This document shows positions 52,935-61,134 of a stretch of DNA of 64,000 nt, piece after piece. The notes beneath the pieces are model-generated. The model worked only from the letters and a program-made list of their open reading frames with translations, had not been told where the DNA came from and did not search any database. A program made the position numbers and the translations under genes. Positions within the stretch are counted from its first letter, which is position 1. Every line of letters begins with the position of its first letter. The stretch comes from Agrobacterium fabrum str. C58 (GTDB taxonomy: Bacteria; Pseudomonadota; Alphaproteobacteria; Rhizobiales; Rhizobiaceae): the NCBI RefSeq assembly GCF_000092025.1, contig NC_003063.2, positions 372,001-436,000 on the forward strand, read 5' to 3'.

Positions 52935-54768
52935 CCGCATCTCCTTCCTGGCTCTCCTCATCCTGAACATCGTCCACCAGCGCGGGTTTGGGTTGGACAT
53001 TGGCAACGACACGTAGCGGCGAGACGGTCTGGGCGGATGCGGCAAATCCCTTGGCCGCCTGCGCCTGCGGAACGCGGAGCACCTTCGACAGCACCTCGTC
53101 ACGAGGACCGAAAGCCTTCATTCGCCCGTCTTCCATCATCAAAATGTAATCGACGGCGCCAATCGCGCTCGGCCGGTGGGCAACGACAACGGCAATGCCG
53201 CCCCGCGCTTTGACCGATGTAATGGCCTTGACCACAGCCGCCTCGCCTTCGGCATCGAGATTGGCGTTCGGCTCGTCCAGCACCACGATAAAGGGATCGC
53301 CGTAAAGCGCCCGGGCAAGACCTATACGCTGGCGTTGTCCGGCCGAAAGTGTAGAACCCGCCTCGCCGATATCGCTGTCATAACCTTTTTCAAAGCGCAG
53401 GATCAGTTCATGTGCACCGGCCGCCCTGGCCGCTGCAATGATGGCCTCCGGATCCGGATTGTCGTCGAAACGGGAGATATTCTCGCCGATCGTGCCATCG
53501 AACAGCTCCACCCCTTGCGGCAGATAACCGATATGGCGGCCAAGTGTTTCGCGATCCCATTGATCGAAGCTCGCGCCATCCAGCCGCACCTTGCCGGCGG
53601 CGGGCATCCAGGCGCCGGTGAGAATGCGCGCGAGCGTGGATTTGCCCGAGCCGGAAGGACCGATGATACCGAGCGCGTTTCCGGCGGTTACGACAAAACC
53701 AAGCCCGGTGACGGTGGGTTTTCTTTCTCCCGGCGGAACGATGGTGACATTCTCGACCCGCAGTTCCTTTTCAGGCTTTGGCAGGGCCATGGCGGCGGCA
53801 TTGGCCGGCATCTGCGCAAACAGCTCTCTCAGCCGCGCCCAGCTCTGCCGGGCGGCCACGAAGGACTTCCAGTTGGAAATGGCGAGATCGACGGGCGCCA
53901 ATGCCCGGCCCATCATGATCGAGCTGGCGATCATCACGCCGCCCGAGGCTTCCTGCCTGATGACCAGCCAGGCGCCAACCGCCAGAATCGCCGATTGCAA
54001 CACGACCCGCAGCGATTTTGCGAGATTGCCGAGACCACCGGCCACGTCACCTGCCTTGCGGTTGGCCGCGAGATAGGCCTCGTTAGAACTCTGCCAGCGT
54101 TTGCCGAGCCGGCGGCCAAGCCCCATCGCCTGCACGACCTCGGCATTGCGGCGCGAAGCTTCCAGCTGCCGGTTGCGGGCCATGTTTTCCACCATGGTGT
54201 CGCGGATCGGCTTTTGTGAAAAGATGTTCGTGAGGATCGTGAGCGATACCAGCAGTACAGCGCCGGCGAGCGCGGTCACGCCGATCCAGACATGAAACAG
54301 AAAACATAGGCCGAGATAAAGCGGCATCCACGGCAGATCGAAAAAGGCCGTCGGTCCGGTGCCGGAAAGAAAACCGCGCACATTGTCGAGATCACGCAGC
54401 GGCTGCAGCCCGTCGCCCGGCATGCGGTTGACGAGCGGCAGGCGCACCACCGCGTCGTGCACTCTCCCGGAATAACGCATGTCGAAATCTTCGCCGATGC
54501 GGATCAAAACACGTGCGCGAATGATATCAAGCAGGCACTGGAAACCGTAAAGGCCAAGCGCAAGCAGTGCGAGCCCAACCAGTGTCGGCAGGCTGCCGCT
54601 GGCCAGCACCCGGTCATAGACCTGCAGCATGAACAGAGGCGACGTCAGCGCCAGTATATTGACCACGCCGCTGACGAGCGCGACGCCGAGAAACGTGCTT
54701 TTAAGGGGCGAAACAACCGCCGCAGTGAGGGACTGCGGCGGTGTCTGCTGGTGGTTTTGAAAGCCCAC
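52921..54768 (-). CDS. hasD: Type I secretion ABC exporter, HasD-like
   Basis: ATPase-permease of 615 residues in the PrtD/PrsD/HasD group. Membrane domain about residues 20-310; nucleotide domain with [10 protein letters not shown]-loop YLPQGVELF, signature LSAGQRQRIGLARALYGD and Walker B FIVVLDEPNANLD. The start is GTG 54768, with an AAAGGA site overlapping the HasA-like stop. A 45-residue C-terminal tail rich in Asp and Glu is unusual. It exports the protein encoded 14 bases upstream by its C-terminal signal. Confidence 0.82.
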   Translation of the reverse strand: MGFQNHQQTPPQSLTAAVVSPLKSTFLGVALVSGVVNILALTSPLFMLQVYDRVLASGSLPTLVGLALLALGLYGFQCLLDIIRARVLIRIGEDFDMRYSGRVHDAVVRLPLVNRMPGDGLQPLRDLDNVRGFLSGTGPTAFFDLPWMPLYLGLCFLFHVWIGVTALAGAVLLVSLTILTNIFSQKPIRDTMVENMARNRQLEASRRNAEVVQAMGLGRRLGKRWQSSNEAYLAANRKAGDVAGGLGNLAKSLRVVLQSAILAVGAWLVIRQEASGGVMIASSIMMGRALAPVDLAISNWKSFVAARQSWARLRELFAQMPANAAAMALPKPEKELRVENVTIVPPGERKPTVTGLGFVVTAGNALGIIGPSGSGKSTLARILTGAWMPAAGKVRLDGASFDQWDRETLGRHIGYLPQGVELFDGTIGENISRFDDNPDPEAIIAAARAAGAHELILRFEKGYDSDIGEAGSTLSAGQRQRIGLARALYGDPFIVVLDEPNANLDAEGEAAVVKAITSVKARGGIAVVVAHRPSAIGAVDYILMMEDGRMKAFGPRDEVLSKVLRVPQAQAAKGFAASAQTVSPLRVVANVQPKPALVDDVQDEESQEGDADAKH

Positions 54769-54782
54769 AGCCTGTTTTTCCT

Positions 54783-55538
54783 TTACGCGGCAAGCGCCAA
54801 TGCGCTGGCGAAAATGAAGTCCGATGCGTCGAGTACATTTGCATCGACGCCATTCAGCGTGATGGAGACGGACGTGTCTGTTGCGGAAAGGATAACGGCA
54901 TTTCCGTTATCATTATACCACAACAAATCGTCCACCGAAGTTGCGCCCCAGGCCGAGACATCAAGCGTATCCGTGCCGTCCTGATAGCCGTAGGTTCCGG
55001 TCGGTCCGGCCTGCACGACATCGTTGCCGCCGGAGAATACGAAGGTATCCGCGCCGGCAAAGCCGGTCAGGGTGTTGGAGGCAGCCGTATCCTCGATCAC
55101 CGTGCCGGTGGCCGCGAAATAATCATAGAAGCCGGCCAGCGAGCCGAAACGGGCAAGCTGGTAGACGGCGAGATCGAGAAGATCGCGGGCACCGGCCAGC
55201 GAATAGGCGCTGTCAGGGTCGATCAGCAGTTCCTGCTGGCTGACCGCGATGCCGCTGGTGGACTGGCTGTAGCCGGTGCCCAGAACGATGCTGTCGACCG
55301 AACCCGTCAGGTTGCCCTGGGAGTATTGCAGAGCGCCGCTCATGACGATGCCCTTGCCGCCGGAGCTGCCATCGCCCCACGCCTCATAGGTCGTGTTCGG
55401 ATCGATGGTGGTGGTGGCGAGAGAGCTGGTCTGAGCGTCGTAGAACGCACCATAGGTCGAACCGAAACCGCTCGTCCAACCGTTGAGGTAACCGATCAGG
55501 TCGGAGGAAGACTGCGTCAGTTGAATTGTGGTAGCCAT
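54783..55538 (-). CDS. hasA: HasA-like secreted hemophore with RTX-like C-terminal extension
   Basis: Secreted protein of 251 residues. It has no N-terminal signal, as expected for type I export. The stretch DLIGYLNGWTSGFG (13-26), SGALQYSQG (67-75), LTGSVDSIVLGTG and LDLAVYQLARFGSLAGFYDY align with Serratia and Pseudomonas HasA in order. Tyr72 matches the heme ligand Tyr75. The protein has no histidine and no cysteine, so His32 and His83 have no counterpart. From about residue 150 an RTX-like segment (TLTGFAGADTFVFSGGNDVV) precedes the C-terminal export signal ending ASALALAA. AAAGGAG lies 7 bases before the ATG. Heme binding is inferred. Confidence 0.75.
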   Translation of the reverse strand: MATTIQLTQSSSDLIGYLNGWTSGFGSTYGAFYDAQTSSLATTTIDPNTTYEAWGDGSSGGKGIVMSGALQYSQGNLTGSVDSIVLGTGYSQSTSGIAVSQQELLIDPDSAYSLAGARDLLDLAVYQLARFGSLAGFYDYFAATGTVIEDTAASNTLTGFAGADTFVFSGGNDVVQAGPTGTYGYQDGTDTLDVSAWGATSVDDLLWYNDNGNAVILSATDTSVSITLNGVDANVLDASDFIFASALALAA

Positions 55539-55569
55539 AGGTGTACTCCTTTACTGGCCTATAGAGGTA

Positions 55570-55627
55570 CCTTCGTCCTGTAGCGAAGGCGTTTCATCTC
55601 CGGGACGGGCTGCAACCCAGCCCGGAG
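55570..55627 (-). other. Two stem-loops between hasR and hasA
   Basis: CCTTCG/CGAAGG (55570-55575 and 55584-55589) and CTCCGGG/CCCGGAG (55598-55604 and 55621-55627). They could raise hasA message stability relative to the receptor. Confidence 0.5.
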
Positions 55628-55641
55628 AATTCTTCCGCGTT

Positions 55642-58413
55642 TCAGAACTTCACGTTCATCGTCGCGATAAAGGTGCGGCCCGGCGCCGTGTAGGCGCTTG
55701 CGGCCGGGATATATTTGCGGTCCGTCAGGTTGTTGACGGCGAAACGAAGCGTGGCCTTGTCGTTGAAGGCATAGGAACCGTAGAGGTCCACCGTCGTATA
55801 AGGATCGGTTATCTCGCGCAGATTGCCCTCCGTATCCAGCGTGCGCGACTGGGTCGGCGTGACGTGGTTGAGCCTTGCGCCCAGCGAGAATTTTTCATCG
55901 AAGAAACGCATGCCGCCATCGAGCGTCAGTTTCATCTTGGGCGCGACATCGCCGGGCCAGGCCACGATTTCACCTGACGTGGTGGTCGTGCTGTTGGAAA
56001 AAACCTGTGTCTTTTCAGGCCATTCCGTTTTCAGAACCGTCGCCGAACCGCCAATCCAGAAACTGCGGGCATCATAATTGCCCTCCAATTCCAGCCCGCG
56101 CATATAGGTCGTGCCATCCAGATTGACGAAGCTGGTATAGGTGCGGTCGAAGACCTGATCCGTGACGAGATAACCGAGAGCGATGTAGTCCTTCACCTCC
56201 CGGCGAAAGGCGGCCATTTTGATGCGCAGGGTATCATCGTCCAGCAGCACGCCGTCGAAACTCATATTCGCGCCAATTTCGTAGGTCGTCGCTTTTTCGG
56301 CGCGTAGAGACTGGTTCGGAGCGTATTCGTATCCGGCGCTATCCCCCGGGCGCGCACCGGCGAAAAATGTCTCGAGAATTGTCGGCGGGCGCAGGCTCTG
56401 GGAATAGCTCACATAGGGGCGGAACCAGTCGACGGGTTTGAATTCGATGGTGGCGGAGGGCAACCAGGCGCTGTAAGTCCGGTCGATATCGACCTCATGC
56501 GACGGGTATTCGGTGACCGGTGTCTTGGTGGTTATACCGGTGCCCGGCATGCAATTGGCCGATGTCCGCGGCCAGATGCTGGCGAGAAAAACGTTATAGC
56601 GGGATGCCCATACGGGGAGATTTGCAGGCAGAAAGACCTGATTGAAGTATTCCAGGGCCGTATAGTGATTGCGAACAAGATCGCAAGGCACACTTGTCGT
56701 TACTATCGATTCCTTGAAACTATAATAGGTCGCAGATCCTTTCAGGCGCGACCAGTCGTAACGCACCCCGCCACTCAGAGTGATCCAATCGGCCGGCTCC
56801 AGTTCACCGTTTAAAAACAGACTGGCCACATCGCGCCGCCCTGCAGGGCTGAAAGACGTGTAGCTGCTTGCAAAGGAGGGATTTTGCGCAATTGTGGCAC
56901 TCGTCGCAACGGATGTCGCAATGTCCCGAAAGGCTTCGGCTCCGTAGTTCAAGCTGAGCGCACCAGCCCTGGTGTCAAAACGACTGGTATTTTCCAGACT
57001 GCCGCCGAAACTGCGCAGGCCCATGTCAAGATTCGTCTCTACCGCATAAGTGCGCGCCGCCCGCAATTCATGCGTCATATTATCGTTCAGCCACAACGAC
57101 GACTTGAAGTCGATGAGTTCGCTTTCCGGGTCCCAGTCCAGCTTCGCGACGATGCTGTCATTTCGCACGCCTTCCCGATCGACCACCGTGGAAGCACCCT
57201 GCACGAAATCATTCTGCTGGTGCATCCACGAAAGCGACGTCTGCACATCCCCGAAGTCGCCTTCACTCTTGAAAAAGGTCGACCAGCCGTCACGGCCCAG
57301 AAGGTCTTTCATCGTTAACGCGGTGCTCAGGGCCTCGCCTTTTGTTCCAATCTTGTATTCATCCATGATCGTGCGGCTATAACCTGCGACGAAAGAGAGA
57401 GGGCCGTCCGGTTCGCGAACCGCGGCCAGAACGGAACCCTGGAAATCGTAACCATTGCTGCCGCGGGAGACATTTACCTCTGCACCTTTATTTGCACCTT
57501 CGGGTATCAGATCGGCGGCGCTGACGGTGCGGAACTCGACCTTGCCGCCCAGTGAACCGGCATTGCCGGAAGTGGCACTGGTCATTTTTTCGACTTCGAC
57601 GGCGCGAATAAAGGCCGCGTCTACATAGGCTTGACCGTTATTGGCGGAATAAATAGAAGCGCCGCCGGTGCTGTAGCCCCGTTGCGCGTTCTGCCGCGCA
57701 CCATCGATGGAGACGACCACGCGGCCACTTTCCTGCAAGCCGCGCACATTGGGCGAAACGGTCGGGAAGCTGCCATTGCCCTCGCCGGCATAAACCCCGG
57801 AGACCCGGTTGAAGACATCGCGCGTGTTGCGCACGCCGGCCGACTGGATCGCCTCGCGGCTGACCACGCTGACGCTGGCGGGCGTGTCGTAAACCCAGTC
57901 AGGCGTTCCCTGATAACCGGCGCCGGCAAGGGAGTTGCGCCCGCTCTTACCGGTCACGGTGATGGTTTCGAGAACCGTGGTACCCGCCGCCTCGGAAAAA
58001 TCGACGGTGGATTCCCCCGTGCCGATGATCACCGTTCTGCCATTCCCGGCAATGCGGAAATTGACACCCGTGCCGGCCAGAAGTCGCGACAGGGCCTCCC
58101 GCACCGTAAAACTGCCGGCGACGGCATTGGTGCGCACATTACCGGCCGCCGGCGTGGCAAGCGTGACCTGAAGGTCGGATTGCCGACCGAAAGCACTCAC
58201 GACTGACGAAAGTGACTGGGCGGGAATATTGAATGGGCGCGTCGCCCCCTGCTCACCGCCCGGTTGCCTGGAATTTGCGGCATCCGCTCCAGTCTGGGCA
58301 AGAACAGGCGGTGCGAATGAAATGGCGATCGCTGTTGTCGCCAGCAACACGGCCCTGCGGGTCTGCCCTGCGGTTTTTTCCCCTGAACCGGTCCTGCATA
58401 TCTGGAGGCGCAT
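55642..58413 (-). CDS. hasR: TonB-dependent heme/hemophore receptor with signalling domain, HasR-like
   Basis: Outer-membrane receptor of 923 residues. Signal peptide (cleavage near VLA-QT, residue 39-40), STN signalling domain (about 58-131) that contacts the FecR-like anti-sigma factor, TonB box (ETITVTG, 149-155), plug (about 175-300, DGARQNAQRG) and a barrel ending in Phe (MNVKF). Heme-receptor-like LRPPTILE and APNQSLRAE replace FRAP and NPDL. The plug has no histidine. It lies between the anti-sigma and hemophore genes, as in the Serratia has operon. Confidence 0.8.
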   Translation of the reverse strand: MRLQICRTGSGEKTAGQTRRAVLLATTAIAISFAPPVLAQTGADAANSRQPGGEQGATRPFNIPAQSLSSVVSAFGRQSDLQVTLATPAAGNVRTNAVAGSFTVREALSRLLAGTGVNFRIAGNGRTVIIGTGESTVDFSEAAGTTVLETITVTGKSGRNSLAGAGYQGTPDWVYDTPASVSVVSREAIQSAGVRNTRDVFNRVSGVYAGEGNGSFPTVSPNVRGLQESGRVVVSIDGARQNAQRGYSTGGASIYSANNGQAYVDAAFIRAVEVEKMTSATSGNAGSLGGKVEFRTVSAADLIPEGANKGAEVNVSRGSNGYDFQGSVLAAVREPDGPLSFVAGYSRTIMDEYKIGTKGEALSTALTMKDLLGRDGWSTFFKSEGDFGDVQTSLSWMHQQNDFVQGASTVVDREGVRNDSIVAKLDWDPESELIDFKSSLWLNDNMTHELRAARTYAVETNLDMGLRSFGGSLENTSRFDTRAGALSLNYGAEAFRDIATSVATSATIAQNPSFASSYTSFSPAGRRDVASLFLNGELEPADWITLSGGVRYDWSRLKGSATYYSFKESIVTTSVPCDLVRNHYTALEYFNQVFLPANLPVWASRYNVFLASIWPRTSANCMPGTGITTKTPVTEYPSHEVDIDRTYSAWLPSATIEFKPVDWFRPYVSYSQSLRPPTILETFFAGARPGDSAGYEYAPNQSLRAEKATTYEIGANMSFDGVLLDDDTLRIKMAAFRREVKDYIALGYLVTDQVFDRTYTSFVNLDGTTYMRGLELEGNYDARSFWIGGSATVLKTEWPEKTQVFSNSTTTTSGEIVAWPGDVAPKMKLTLDGGMRFFDEKFSLGARLNHVTPTQSRTLDTEGNLREITDPYTTVDLYGSYAFNDKATLRFAVNNLTDRKYIPAASAYTAPGRTFIATMNVKF

Positions 58414-58473
58414 AATGCTTCTGTCTTCCTGTCTTTCGCTCCGGACATATCTTGACCGGATTACTCAACAAAA

Positions 58474-58500
58474 AGACGATTGCCACGGCGATTTTTTTCA
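58474..58500 (-). promoter_or_regulatory. Possible ECF-sigma promoter for hasR
   Basis: On the minus strand TGAAAAAAAT (58500-58491) is followed after 12 bases by CGTCT (58478-58474), reminiscent of iron-starvation ECF promoters. It lies about 60 bases before the receptor start. Spacing is imperfect. Confidence 0.25.
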
Positions 58501-58562
58501 GGCTTTTGGAAGAAATTTTATAAACGACTGAAAGTAAATAATATTTTTTGCTTCTGACCGTT

Positions 58563-59558
58563 TCAGAAGCGGGTGATAATGCGGGCCGATCCGCCAATCG
58601 CATGCACCTTGCCGCTATAGGGTTCCACAAGGGCTTCCAGCGCCCGGTCAGGGTCTCGCAGATCGTAAAATCCCGTCACCTTCTGCTCGGCCAGCCGCTT
58701 GTCGGCCATGGTCAGCCATGCGGGATGGTAACGCTGGATCTGCTCCACCACCGAGCCTATCGTTGCGTCGACCACATAGAGTTCGCCCTTGCGCCAGCCG
58801 CCAATATCTTCGACCGGGACATTCTCTTTGCGGATCGCACCGGCGGCGTCGACGACCAGCATCTCGCCCGGCACAAGCCGCGTTGGCGGCGCGTTGCGGA
58901 AGGAGGCTTCCACGGAACCATGGGCAAGTGCGACCTGCGTCACCCCATCCGTCAAGTCGACATCAAATGCCGTCCCCAGCACCTGAACGGTGACGTTCTT
59001 TGCCTCCACGACAAAGGGGCGGGCTTTATCCGGCACGACATCGAAAAAGGCTTCGCCCTTCAGCACCTTCACGGTGCGGCGGCCATCCCTGAAATCCGCA
59101 GAAAGCGCACTTGCCGCGGCAAGCTCCACCGTGCTGCCGTCTTCGAGGGTGATGGTGCGCATTTCGGCCGTGCTGGTCTGATAATCCGCTTCAAGGCGAA
59201 CAGAAAATGTCGGGATGAACAGCACCACAAGACAGAGCGATGCCGCCGCCACGGCGGCACCCGCATAATGTCTGACGGACCAGCGCCGCCGCGTTGGATT
59301 TATTGCAGCCTTGCCCGGCAGATGGGCAGCATCTTCCCAAAGGTTCTTGAATTCCGGTTCGACCAGGCCGAGGTTCCGCCAAATCTTGCATGTCCGTTCC
59401 CAGGCAAGGCGATTTTCCTGCGAGGCAGCCAGCCATCGCTCGAACTCCGCCTTCAATCGCGGTTCCGTCGCGCCCCCCTGCAGCCGCAGCAGCCAGTCGG
59501 CCGCCTCTTCCGCCTTCCCGGTCGGCAACTCAATCTTGTTATCGGGATCAACAGTCAT
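58563..59558 (-). CDS. hasS: FecR-like anti-sigma factor, HasS-like
   Basis: Transmembrane signalling protein of 331 residues. The N-terminal cytoplasmic domain (AADWLLRLQGGATEPRLKAE, about 19-38) holds the sigma factor; one membrane helix (HYAGAAVAAASLCLVVLFIP, about 97-116) leads to a periplasmic FecR domain (ITLEDGSTVELAAASALSAD) and a C-terminal region that meets the receptor STN domain. It follows the ECF gene and precedes the receptor gene, the standard order for surface signalling. Confidence 0.85.
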   Translation of the reverse strand: MTVDPDNKIELPTGKAEEAADWLLRLQGGATEPRLKAEFERWLAASQENRLAWERTCKIWRNLGLVEPEFKNLWEDAAHLPGKAAINPTRRRWSVRHYAGAAVAAASLCLVVLFIPTFSVRLEADYQTSTAEMRTITLEDGSTVELAAASALSADFRDGRRTVKVLKGEAFFDVVPDKARPFVVEAKNVTVQVLGTAFDVDLTDGVTQVALAHGSVEASFRNAPPTRLVPGEMLVVDAAGAIRKENVPVEDIGGWRKGELYVVDATIGSVVEQIQRYHPAWLTMADKRLAEQKVTGFYDLRDPDRALEALVEPYSGKVHAIGGSARIITRF

Positions 59559-59669
59559 TGAACCGGGCCAGTTCCTTTGCGGGGCAGACGGGAAGGGTCG
59601 TCTCTCTCAATTGCTATAAAGACGTTTGACGACGGGATTTTTTTCACAAGACAGGACAATAAGGCTATT

Positions 59670-60170
59670 TTACTTCATTTCTCTGGTAATCGCGACAATG
59701 CTGCCCTTTATGAGACGGTGGGCGCCGGCCACCGACACGCCGAGATGACGCGCGATCTCTTCCATATTGTAACCGCCGAATCTGTGCATTTCCAATGCCA
59801 CCCGTGCCTGAACCGGCAGGCCGGCCAAAATAGTCTGCATCTGCCGGACTTCATCGCAGAAAAGCGCATGTTCCTCCGGGGTGCCATTATCCTGCGGCAT
59901 GCCCCAGAAAGGCGTATCGTCCGGCCGTTCCCGAAGGTCCTGCCGGCTGCGTCGGCGATTATCAAGGGCAAGATTGCGAACGATGCGGAAAAGATAGGAT
60001 TTGAGATTGGTGGGATTGCCGGAGCCTTCGGGAACGAATTTCAGGAAGGCTTCCTGAACCACGTCCTCCGCATCCGCGCGTGACCCCAGAATAAGGGTGG
60101 CGTATTTGATCAGGTCGACCCTATGCGCGACGTAAGCGTTATAACGCTTGTCATCTTCCCGTATGCCCAT
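59670..60170 (-). CDS. hasI: ECF sigma factor, FecI/HasI-like
   Basis: Sigma factor of 166 residues. Region 2 (LIKYATLILGSRADAEDVVQ, about residues 20-39) and region 4 (LPVQARVALEMHRFGGYNME, helix-turn-helix EEIARHLGVSVAGAHRLI) are clear. It should direct RNA polymerase to the receptor promoter when the hemophore-loaded receptor signals through the anti-sigma factor. An iron-regulated palindrome lies 115 bases upstream. RBS is weak (GTTGAGAC). Confidence 0.86.
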   Translation of the reverse strand: MGIREDDKRYNAYVAHRVDLIKYATLILGSRADAEDVVQEAFLKFVPEGSGNPTNLKSYLFRIVRNLALDNRRRSRQDLRERPDDTPFWGMPQDNGTPEEHALFCDEVRQMQTILAGLPVQARVALEMHRFGGYNMEEIARHLGVSVAGAHRLIKGSIVAITREMK

Positions 60171-60284
60171 GTCTCAACCGAGAGAAATTCGAGGGATCGA
60201 CGAAACCCACCGGGGCCTGATTGGCCGCGCAGTTTTGCCGTTCATAGCTCTAACATCCAAAAGCGGCATCGAACAGATATTTCA

Positions 60285-60299
60285 TGACAATTATTATCA
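60285..60299. promoter_or_regulatory. Iron-responsive (IRO/RirA-type) box TGA-N9-TCA
   Basis: TGACAATTATTATCA exactly fits the rhizobial iron-responsive operator consensus TGA-N9-TCA, in an AT-rich stretch 115 bases upstream of the sigma gene at 60170. It suggests RirA repression of the has operon when iron is plentiful. The site is symmetric, so strand is not defined. Confidence 0.55.
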
Positions 60300-60348
60300 A
60301 GAATTATGCCGGTAGCGGTCTATGCTTGACGACGTGCCGGCGACGGGA

Positions 60349-60372
60349 ACCCGGCCACAGATGCGGCCGGGT
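60349..60372 (-). other. Stem-loop after the iron ABC ATPase gene
   Basis: ACCCGGCC (60349-60356) and GGCCGGGT (60365-60372) form an 8-bp stem 10 bases past the ATPase stop. No U-tract follows. It may end or process the iron ABC transcript before the has promoter. Confidence 0.5.
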
Positions 60373-60381
60373 CTTGCTCTC

Positions 60382-61134
60382 TCAGATAGCGCCGTCGACG
60401 ATAACCATCGGCCTGCCCTGCGAACAGGGCTCGATGCGGGCATCGATGCGATAGATATCGCGCAGCATGGCGGGGGTGATCACCGCTTCGGTACTGCCGC
60501 TCACCACCATTTCACCGCGCGCAATCACCATCGTATTTTCGCAATAACGAAGCGCATGGTTGAGGTCATGCAGGGCGATCAACACGATCATGCCGGTTTT
60601 CTGCGCGAGATCGGAGACGAACCCCAAAACCTCGATCTGCCGGTGAAGATCGAGTGCGGAGGTCGGCTCGTCCATCAGCAGCACTTCCGGTTTGCGGGCG
60701 AGCGCCTGCGCCAGCGACACAAGCTGCCGCTGGCCGCCGGACAGTTCGCCGAGGCCGCGAAAGGCGAGGTCGTGGATTTTCAGCGCCTTGAGAATGGCGT
60801 CGATCTCGAACAACTCATTGTCATGAACGCGCCAGCCGCCGCCCTGCTTGGCCGAAAGAAGCACGGACTCATAAACCGTCAGCACGGCGTTGGCGCCGGT
60901 ATCCTGCGGCATGTAGCAGATGGCGCGCTTGCCGCGGGCCGTGTCGGACAACTCAACTAGGCCGGGGCCGGAAATGAGGCTGGCGATACGCTTGAAAAGC
61001 GTCGACTTGCCGGCGGCGTTGGGGCCGATCACGGCCGTAACGCTGCCGCTTTCCAGCGTATCGATGCCGACCTTGGAGAGAACGGTGGTGCGGCCATAGG
61101 CGGCCCCGACATCCTTCAGTGCGAGCATTACCAT
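60382..61134 (-). CDS. Iron-siderophore/heme ABC transporter ATPase (FecE/FhuC type)
   Basis: ATPase of 250 residues. Walker A GPNAAGKST (about 36-44), signature LSGGQRQLVSLAQALA, Walker [13 protein letters not shown]. The ATG at 61134 has AGGAG 6 bases ahead and overlaps the permease stop by 7 bases. It ends a binding protein-permease-ATPase operon just upstream of the has operon. The chelate is unknown. Confidence 0.88.
   Translation of the reverse strand: MVMLALKDVGAAYGRTTVLSKVGIDTLESGSVTAVIGPNAAGKSTLFKRIASLISGPGLVELSDTARGKRAICYMPQDTGANAVLTVYESVLLSAKQGGGWRVHDNELFEIDAILKALKIHDLAFRGLGELSGGQRQLVSLAQALARKPEVLLMDEPTSALDLHRQIEVLGFVSDLAQKTGMIVLIALHDLNHALRYCENTMVIARGEMVVSGSTEAVITPAMLRDIYRIDARIEPCSQGRPMVIVDGAI

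Noticed and set aside
55642..58413. A siderophore receptor without relation to the hemophore.
   Set aside because: The STN domain and signalling genes fit several TonB systems, but the receptor lies between anti-sigma and HasA-like genes in the has order. It remains possible that the ligand is not heme, so confidence was limited.
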